Source: JABDDM01 sp038240295
Lineage (GTDB): Bacteria; Bacteroidota; Ignavibacteria; Palsa-1295
Assembly (NCBI GenBank): GCA_038240295.1
Contig: JBBSDW010000027.1
Coordinates: 1 to 25,135 of the forward strand
Direction of reading: 5' to 3'
Length of the DNA stretch: 25,135 nucleotides
The position numbers and the translations under genes are program-made. The notes beneath the pieces are model-generated. The model ran no database searches, had not been told where the DNA came from, and worked only from the letters and a program-made list of their open reading frames with translations. Below, in pieces: positions 16,183 through 21,834 of this stretch. Numbering within the stretch: position 1 is the first letter of the stretch; the number at the start of each line of letters is the position of its first letter.

Positions 16183-16306
16183 CTGTAACCTTTCTGTGCC
16201 TCATCGGTCATTGATATGCTCCTATCGCATGAAGGCATGCGCAACAGGATAACGTGTTCTGAACGCGAGCCCTTACCGTGGTACGGGTACTGCTAATGAG
16301 GAAACG
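16183..16306 (+). other. Structured 3' region downstream of the lipoprotein gene
   Basis: There is no ORF here. Short stems are visible: CGCATG/CATGCG with an AAGG loop at 16226-16241, CCGT/ACGG near 16277-16287, and CCTCAT (16199-16204) with ATGAGG (16296-16301) enclosing both. The stretch ends in an intrinsic terminator, so it is either a structured 3' UTR or a processed small RNA. No known RNA family is recognised. Confidence 0.3.
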
Positions 16307-16342
16307 TCCGCCGTTTGCAAACTGCATGCGGCGGATTTTTTT
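16307..16342 (+). terminator. Intrinsic terminator
   Basis: The stem TCCGCCG (16307-16313) / CGGCGGA (16329-16335) with a 15-nt loop is followed by seven T residues. It closes the transcript of the lipoprotein gene ending at 16182. Confidence 0.75.
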
Positions 16343-16381
16343 GCAGATGCTCAAGAATTTTCAACATCGAAGCAAGCGCAG

Positions 16382-16568
16382 GGGCATCGTCCGGGCAAGG
16401 ATGAAGGATGAAAAAAAGGGATGAATGCGCTCGTAGGGGCATCTTGCAGATGCCCTTGGTTGGGCCGTATCAATGTAATCGAAGCACAAGAATGTAAATG
16501 CAGCGTTGCGGCCAATCCCGAAAAGGAGGTTGATGCCCCGAGCTCGGGCATCTGCAAGATGCCCCTAC
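16382..16568 (+). repeat. REPIN-like repeat, copy 1
   Basis: The core (16433-16568, 136 bp) has two REP-like palindromes in inverted orientation. The left one (16433-16455) is GTAG followed by arms GGGCATCT and AGATGCCC around a TGC loop. The right one (16546-16568) is its exact reverse complement, ending CTAC. A conserved flank of about 50 bp (16382-16432), containing GGATGAA repeats and GGGCATCGTCCGGG, precedes it. A second copy lies inverted at 24804-24993. The GTAG-plus-hairpin design is that of REP sequences mobilised by RAYT (Y1 HUH) transposases; no such transposase is in the window. Confidence 0.85.
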
Positions 16569-16660
16569 GTTTGTGTGGATGTTATTCGGAAGGCAAGCAG
16601 TCACAAACCGCGTTCAGCGATGAGAACTGGTTAGCGGAAAAAACCGCAAAGCCCCACTGA

Positions 16661-17911
16661 TCACTTCTGCACGATAACTTTCCGAATCTCCCGCTGGCCG
16701 TTTACGACGACTACGATGAAATAGACGCCATCGGGGATACCGTTGGAGCTGAGTCCGACAGAATGCTGACCCGTGGAGAGGTCGCTATCGAAGAACGTCG
16801 ATACCGGCTTGCCATTCGCATCAGTAACGCTGACGGTTACGTGCGTATCGGTTTGCAGATCGAACGTCACCTGGATCAATTGATTAGAACTTCCCGAGGG
16901 ATTCGGATAGATCGAAAGAATGTGCAGGGCGCTAACCTCGTCCATGAAATGCGTGATCAATGAGTCCCCGCATCTTGCGACGATGGAAACCTTCGTACTA
17001 TCGGCTGCGAGCACTGCCTGCGCGGCGCAGCCTGTTCCAACAGATGGATTGAGATAATAAGTAAATTCGTCAAGCGTTACGATGGTCGATGCCTGACGAG
17101 AAAGTGTTGTGCGGTAGCTCACATTTGCGAGCGGTTGACCAGCAGCGGCAAACAAAAGCGACTGGGCGACTCCAGGATCGCGAACAAGCCTGAAACGGAC
17201 AAGCCCACCAAAAGCCTGTTCCACATTTGCAATATATCCTGCCGACGCCGTGACCTGGACAGGCGTTACAATATCGTCGTTATAGGCATAGCTCACCTCG
17301 ATAGAATCGACCTGTGCGCGCAGAAGGTCGCGATCGACGCTTACCGCAAGCATGGCGTTGCTTCCCGCTTCAACCGAAACTGCGTTCGACTGCGGTGCCT
17401 GAAGATTCTGTACGATAAAATAAGGTCGAGCTAAGATCGCCGGTCCAGGATTGAGCCCGATGAGTGCGACGGCCGTGTCGAATTCGGAGCCGTTCAAAAG
17501 ATAGCTTAATAACAGGATCGCCGTGTCCTTATTCGGACCTTGCGAAGTATAGCCGATGCAAATCGAATCGAGCGTTCCGACCGGCCCCGGCAAGAGAGGT
17601 GTGCTGACGATCTGAAAATTCGACGATCCAATCAGCTTCAGAGCAATGATGCTGTCGTTTTGTTGTGAACTACCGAGGACAGTGTAGCGAAGCATCGAGT
17701 CTGTTCGCACGCATCCGCTCGATACCAGTGTGAGCGAACTGTGATCGAGCGCGAGCGTTGAACGCGTTGATCGAATGCTTTCCAGATTTCCTGAATCGAC
17801 CGGAAGAATAGGGGTTTGGGCGTGCGCAATTGGAAGCTGGGCAATCATGCAGATCGCCATCACCAACACAACATGTCCGAATATTTTAACGGTCAATGGC
17901 ATGGCCTCCAT
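16661..17911 (-). CDS. Secreted T9SS cargo protein
   Basis: This 416-residue protein has a signal peptide with a long hydrophobic core ending AHAQ (about residue 32). Residues 329-416 form a T9SS type A sorting domain, recognised by IYPNPSG, VTDANGKPV, the GVYF strand and the terminal KVIVQK. The middle 33-325 looks like a series of immunoglobulin-like beta domains: SSLTLVSSGCVRTDS, later ARPYFIVQNLQAPQS. It has four cysteines in two separated pairs and no catalytic motif. The start is either ATG 17911 or ATG 17902 three codons later; both keep the signal peptide intact. It lies 85 nt downstream of the two-helix membrane protein gene on the same strand. Function beyond surface display or secretion is unknown. 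Confidence 0.85.
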   Translation of the reverse strand: MEAMPLTVKIFGHVVLVMAICMIAQLPIAHAQTPILPVDSGNLESIRSTRSTLALDHSSLTLVSSGCVRTDSMLRYTVLGSSQQNDSIIALKLIGSSNFQIVSTPLLPGPVGTLDSICIGYTSQGPNKDTAILLLSYLLNGSEFDTAVALIGLNPGPAILARPYFIVQNLQAPQSNAVSVEAGSNAMLAVSVDRDLLRAQVDSIEVSYAYNDDIVTPVQVTASAGYIANVEQAFGGLVRFRLVRDPGVAQSLLFAAAGQPLANVSYRTTLSRQASTIVTLDEFTYYLNPSVGTGCAAQAVLAADSTKVSIVARCGDSLITHFMDEVSALHILSIYPNPSGSSNQLIQVTFDLQTDTHVTVSVTDANGKPVSTFFDSDLSTGQHSVGLSSNGIPDGVYFIVVVVNGQREIRKVIVQK

Positions 17912-17996
17912 GCAACAACAACAACACGCACCTGGGTCGCCAGCAGTTTGGGATGACTGGTAATCCAGTTATATGACCAAATTAAGGGAGGAAAAG

Positions 17997-18380
17997 TTAC
18001 ACCGGAGCGTGTCCCGATCGGTCGGAGTTATTCGCGATCTTTTTGTCGAGGAGCGCTGTCAGAATTCCAGCTATTACGCATGTGCCGAGAAGTTGTAGCA
18101 GCAAGCGGCCAACGTCCATTTCTGCGTTGACGGAATCGGTACGGTGGTCGAAGGCAGGCGGGGTGGTTCCAGAGCTTAATAATCGCGTCCGCGCCGCTTT
18201 GGCGATCAGGAGCGGATTATCGGGCGGTGAAAAAACATAGTAATAGCCGAGGAAGCCGGTTATCTCGCCTTCCGTATGGTTGAGCATGTACCGCCAGACG
18301 AATTTGTATGGCGGAAAAATGAGCGTTAATGTTAGAACAAGCAGTGCAACGATCTGCAGAATACGCCGAGCAAATTTCAT
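17997..18380 (-). CDS. Small membrane protein, two predicted helices
   Basis: This 127-residue protein starts MKFARRIL and has a hydrophobic helix at about 8-23 and another at about 92-110. Between them is a loop of about 65 residues with aromatic motifs (YKFVWRYML, FLGYYYVFSPP), and a short polar tail follows the second helix. The first helix could serve as an uncleaved anchor. The ATG at 18380 lies 7 nt after the stop of the T9SS propeller gene upstream, so translation is probably coupled. No family is recognised. A role in anchoring or export of the cotranscribed cargo is speculation. Confidence 0.75.
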   Translation of the reverse strand: MKFARRILQIVALLVLTLTLIFPPYKFVWRYMLNHTEGEITGFLGYYYVFSPPDNPLLIAKAARTRLLSSGTTPPAFDHRTDSVNAEMDVGRLLLQLLGTCVIAGILTALLDKKIANNSDRSGHAPV

Positions 18381-18387
18381 AGATCGC

Positions 18388-20448
18388 TCAACGCGCGATC
18401 ACGAGCTTTTGTCTTCCAATCATGACATCTGTTTTCGCATCCTGCACAACGCACTGGTAGACGCCAGCATGAAGTCCTGCAAGCGAAATCGCACCCGCGC
18501 GATAAGCGAACGAGCGGACCTCACGGCCTAATTCATCATAGATCGTTACGTTCTTAGTGCTCGCTGCGTCCGAACAGCCAATCGTAACGACCTCGTTGGC
18601 TGGATTCGGATAGAGAAGGAAATTCGAATTGTTGGTCGTGGCAGCAACGTTCGCCTCAGCTCTCGGTAAGCGCCAAAGCGATGAGCCGAATGTGCCGGCA
18701 TAAAGATATTTGGAGTCCATTGCCACGGCTGGCGTTTCCACCTGCAGACCTGCGTTGCTCGCACGCCAGGTCGAACCGGTGTCCCTGCTGAAATAGACTC
18801 CGTTGACAGTCCCTAACACGACGTTGTTATCGTTAAGAAATAGCCGATCGATCCGAGTCGGAAGATTAATTGCGATATCGATCCAGTCGGTTCCGCCATT
18901 GACCGTTTTGTAAATGTCCTGCGTATTTGCAATGATCGTATTGGCCGTGCCGGCGATCGAAATCCCGACGGCCCCTGCATAACTCGGCGGAGGCTCGACC
19001 GACCACGTCTTTCCGCGATCGTTCGAAATCGAGATCGCATCATTCGCAAAGACGATTACGCGGTCGCCATTTGCATAGATCGCGTAGACGAGACCCTGCA
19101 CAGAAGGATCGGGCAACCATGTCGCGCCAAGATCGGACGAGATGAATAATCGCGACTCGGAAGGGGTCGAGCTCCCTGCATAGAGCGTCGAATCCGAGGC
19201 AGCGAGCGCGGTGACGGTACTGAATTTCGCAAGACTGCCTTGCATCGTGTCCCAGGTAATGCCAAGATCGGAAGTACGATAAAGCCCCGAACCTCCGACA
19301 AAAATGCGACCTGCAGCAGTTGTGATTTGTGTCGTTTTGCCGGGAAGGGTTGCGGTGGTGCGTGTATGCCATGTGTCGCCCTGATTGCTGGTATAAGCAA
19401 AGCCATCTTTAGTGCGAGCAAAAAGATTTGTCCCAATAAAAGTAAGCGAGAGCACGTCGTTATTGATGATGCCGGAGTCAAGCCGTGCAAGCGGCGCCGC
19501 CGGTGAGGAAAGTGCGTAAACGCCGTTGCGATCTGCAAGTACGAAGCTCGTGGAGCGAGCTACCGGCGCAAGGGGATTCAACAAATTAAACGTGCTCGAG
19601 ATATTCGACCAACGGGCACCTTCATTTGTCGTGTAATAGTATTGCAGCGAATCTTCAGCGATCGTCACCCCGCCAAGGGATGCAAAACTTCTCAGTCCGC
19701 CGATGCTCGGATTCTGCGTCCAGGTCACTCGATCACTCGAAGAATAAATCCCATCGCTCGTACCCACAAAAAGTGTCTTGCCATCAAAGTGAACGCTTGA
19801 GCTTATAAGTGTCGTCGGTACCCCAACTACGCGAGACCACTTGGGTGTGCCCGGTACCTTGACATAAAGTCCGTGAGAGGTGGCAGCGAATATGGTGTCC
19901 CCGATCGTCGTCAGCGCATGGATCCATATGCTCGGAATTCCAAACGAAGGCGTGACCGGTATCCAGCTGTTACCGTTGTCGGACGAGGAGAAAAAATTGT
20001 AGCCGTCGATGTTGACAAAGCTTGCACTGATATAGATGACGCGTCTGCCAGAATCGACAGCAGAAGCTAATGCCCAGAACTTCACCACGTTACTTGCAAA
20101 TGGACTCGATACCCGGGACCAACTTCTTCCACCATCGTTCGATGTTACGAGCCGATAGCCAGCCAGTAGATTTTGCGCGGTATCGACATAGGTGGCATAA
20201 AGTGAGGTTGGGGTGCTCCAGATATTCCCGATCGAGCTTGAATTAAGGCTGAGCAATTTCCATGACTGCTCCTGAGGAAGCAGACGGTAGACACCACCTC
20301 CCGTTGCCGCAAATATGGTATCTCCAGTTGCGGTGAGCGCATGGACGTCGACCCCATAAGGGCCACTGGTTTGTTCCCATTGACCCCTTGCGGGACGTAC
20401 TGCGAGCACGAGCAACAACATTGCAACACAAATCGGACGTATACTCAT
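18388..20448 (-). CDS. Large secreted BNR/sortilin-type propeller with T9SS sorting domain
   Basis: The ATG at 20448 gives 686 residues with a signal peptide ending RPARGQ. The frame stays open for 119 codons upstream, but that part has no exported-protein character and would bury the signal. The body consists of many repeats with the Asp-box/BNR-like turn: TSNDGGRSW, SSSDNGNSW, YTSNQGDTW, RTSDLGITW, SSDLGATW, SNDRGKTW, KTVNGGTDW and FSRDTGSTW. Each is followed by a strand such as LYAGSS or IYISAS, consistent with one or two beta-propellers. Residues about 607-686 form the T9SS type A sorting domain (LLYPNPANEV, IYDELGREV, ending KLVIAR). No glycosidase or protease residues are recognisable. 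It heads a likely two-gene unit with the small membrane protein gene 7 nt downstream. Confidence 0.9.
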   Translation of the reverse strand: MSIRPICVAMLLLVLAVRPARGQWEQTSGPYGVDVHALTATGDTIFAATGGGVYRLLPQEQSWKLLSLNSSSIGNIWSTPTSLYATYVDTAQNLLAGYRLVTSNDGGRSWSRVSSPFASNVVKFWALASAVDSGRRVIYISASFVNIDGYNFFSSSDNGNSWIPVTPSFGIPSIWIHALTTIGDTIFAATSHGLYVKVPGTPKWSRVVGVPTTLISSSVHFDGKTLFVGTSDGIYSSSDRVTWTQNPSIGGLRSFASLGGVTIAEDSLQYYYTTNEGARWSNISSTFNLLNPLAPVARSTSFVLADRNGVYALSSPAAPLARLDSGIINNDVLSLTFIGTNLFARTKDGFAYTSNQGDTWHTRTTATLPGKTTQITTAAGRIFVGGSGLYRTSDLGITWDTMQGSLAKFSTVTALAASDSTLYAGSSTPSESRLFISSDLGATWLPDPSVQGLVYAIYANGDRVIVFANDAISISNDRGKTWSVEPPPSYAGAVGISIAGTANTIIANTQDIYKTVNGGTDWIDIAINLPTRIDRLFLNDNNVVLGTVNGVYFSRDTGSTWRASNAGLQVETPAVAMDSKYLYAGTFGSSLWRLPRAEANVAATTNNSNFLLYPNPANEVVTIGCSDAASTKNVTIYDELGREVRSFAYRAGAISLAGLHAGVYQCVVQDAKTDVMIGRQKLVIAR

Positions 20449-20598
20449 GGACGGATGTGAAAGGTGGAACCTGGACGACGACAACTCCGATGACCAACAA
20501 CGAACAACAATCCTAAGACCTATCAGAGGGAAAAACGTTACATGCTTTCCGGTATGAACTCGAGCATCGCAAGATTCTGGAAAGCTTGCCATAAATCG

Positions 20599-20679
20599 AA
20601 GCTGCCTTGAGATCTTCGTCTTGTGAGTGCCGGATGCAAATCCGGTACTTGCCAAGCCGCTGAAATCCCGAGGCAGCTT
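20599..20679. other. Long imperfect hairpin, possible structured RNA
   Basis: AAGCTGCCT (20599-20607) pairs with AGGCAGCTT (20671-20679). Inside, GAGATCTTC pairs with GAAATCCC with one mismatch and one bulge, then CTTG with CAAG. The apex is AGTGCCGGAT and ATCCGGTACT around a GCAA tetraloop. That makes about 30 base pairs in 81 nt. On the minus strand it would fall within the 5' leader of the 20448 propeller gene. It is not a tRNA: there is no T-loop. No T-run follows, so it is not a terminator. Function unknown. Confidence 0.5.
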
Positions 20680-20751
20680 TAAGAAGATGCTGCATGATCC
20701 GCCATCCCTGTTGGGTTGAAGGTAGCGTGAATGGATGCAAGATTTACACCA

Positions 20752-20782
20752 CAAATGTAGCGAATCCGAGCAAAATTGCAAT
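20752..20782 (-). promoter_or_regulatory. Predicted Bacteroidota-type promoter
   Basis: On the minus strand ATTG (20782-20779), a 19-nt spacer and an exact TACATTTG (20759-20752) fit the Bacteroidota housekeeping consensus. Transcription would begin near 20745, giving a leader of about 300 nt before the propeller gene starting at 20448; the leader contains the hairpin at 20599-20679. Confidence 0.55.
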
Positions 20783-20993
20783 GTCATTTCCAAAACGCGT
20801 GACACCCCTTGGAAAAGAGGTCCCGAAAATCAAGCAAATTAGCGACCTAAATCGCTTAGAAATCATCGCGCATCCCTTCAAGTTTGTTCCCTGCGAATCG
20901 GACGAACAAAGATCATACGATCATTCGATGATGAAGGTTTCTATGCGCCAACTCTGCCTCTTTTTTTGTAACTCATGGTGACATACTCCCGCT

Positions 20994-21758
20994 TCATCCA
21001 CTCCACATATCCAAATCTGCCGTTTTCATTCGTCCACACGTGATGTTGATTTCGTTACGATCAACTTCTTCGTGAAAAGCTGCGACGGGGTCTGGATTGC
21101 CAGCGCCCTGAGTCCCAGCATCGGAAGCTATTATCGTGTAGCCCCTCACATAAAAAATATTTCCATAATTCGCACTCGGGCCGCAGACATTGACCCACGT
21201 TTTGCCAACGTCGAGCGATACGTACATCCCGTCATTATTTACGCTAATGTTCGACTGCGCTGCGATCATCTCGGCGTCGCCCTCAAGCACCGTCGTGCTG
21301 CTCGATTGCAGATCGGTTGCATGCGTCCAGGTCTTTCCTCCGTCGATCGTCATCCAGATCTGCGAACCGAAGACATCGGTCAGGAAGAACGTCTGAGTAC
21401 CCGTGATCGCGACAGGCTGCGCTCCCGCCGCATTCACAATGTTCGAGGTATTCCAGCTTGCACCGCCATCGGTCGTGTAGTAACATGGATCATGATCGTG
21501 GATCGACGAGACGACGCCTGTATTCCTATCGCTGAATGCATAACCACCATAGCCCGTCATCGCGCCGCCTTTAGGATTGCCCCAGCTCCATTGCGACCAT
21601 GTTGCGCCGTCGTCGACCGATGTATAATCATCCTGCCCCAGATCGCCGGAGACGAAGAGCCGCTTGTTCAGCGCATTGTAATAGACCGACGAGTAGTCCG
21701 AAAAAGCAAGCGAAGTGACACAAACGCAAACAAAGAAAAGAAGACGGGATCGGTTCAC
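20994..21758 (-). CDS. Short BNR/YCF48-type propeller protein lacking a sorting tail, possibly truncated
   Basis: A GTG start at 21758 gives 254 residues with a signal-like start (NRSRLLFFVCVCVTSLAFS). The frame extends to an ATG at 21797, which would put 13 polar residues before the hydrophobic segment and is less likely. About four repeats of the propeller type are visible: TSVDDGATWSQW, YTTDGGASWNTS, MTIDGGKTWTHA and VSLDVGKTWVNV. That is too few for a closed propeller. The product ends abruptly without the T9SS domain found in the neighbouring propellers, and the last 20 residues or so look unlike the rest. Another frame over the last codons reads a more protein-like tail (VWTNENGRFGYVEWMKREY) to a stop at 20941. 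A frameshift or decay is possible. It lies 76 nt downstream of valS. Confidence 0.65.
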   Translation of the reverse strand: MNRSRLLFFVCVCVTSLAFSDYSSVYYNALNKRLFVSGDLGQDDYTSVDDGATWSQWSWGNPKGGAMTGYGGYAFSDRNTGVVSSIHDHDPCYYTTDGGASWNTSNIVNAAGAQPVAITGTQTFFLTDVFGSQIWMTIDGGKTWTHATDLQSSSTTVLEGDAEMIAAQSNISVNNDGMYVSLDVGKTWVNVCGPSANYGNIFYVRGYTIIASDAGTQGAGNPDPVAAFHEEVDRNEINITCGRMKTADLDMWSG

Positions 21759-21834
21759 AACTTCAAGAGAGTGATGGTCATAATTTAAACCCAGCACGTT
21801 GGAAGAAGTTGCAGCCCGATCGGGATGGCTCGGC

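Larger units (their letters stand above)
20449..20993. other. 545-nt intergenic region with promoter and long hairpin
   Basis: This stretch separates two minus-strand propeller genes. It contains a good minus-strand promoter (20752-20782) and a long imperfect hairpin (20599-20679). I see no convincing gene in it; the open frame continuing upstream from 20448 lacks protein-like character. A short protein-like tail in another frame (minus, roughly 20941-21045) is discussed with the truncated propeller gene. Confidence 0.6.

Noticed and set aside
16351..16660. Cysteine-containing short ORFs on both strands over the repeat (with GASCRCP and GICKMPLR), also seen at 24706-24954
   Set aside because: They are translations of the REP palindromes. 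The similarity between the two loci comes from the DNA repeat, not from protein constraint.
20601..20677. 77-nt segment with 7-bp closing stem, considered as a tRNA on either strand
   Set aside because: There is no TTC-type T-loop, no proper D-arm, and the central loop does not fit a 7-nt anticodon loop.
20449..20805. Upstream extension (119 codons) of the propeller reading frame
   Set aside because: The signal peptide begins at ATG 20448. The extension has no domain-like character and overlaps the predicted promoter and hairpin.
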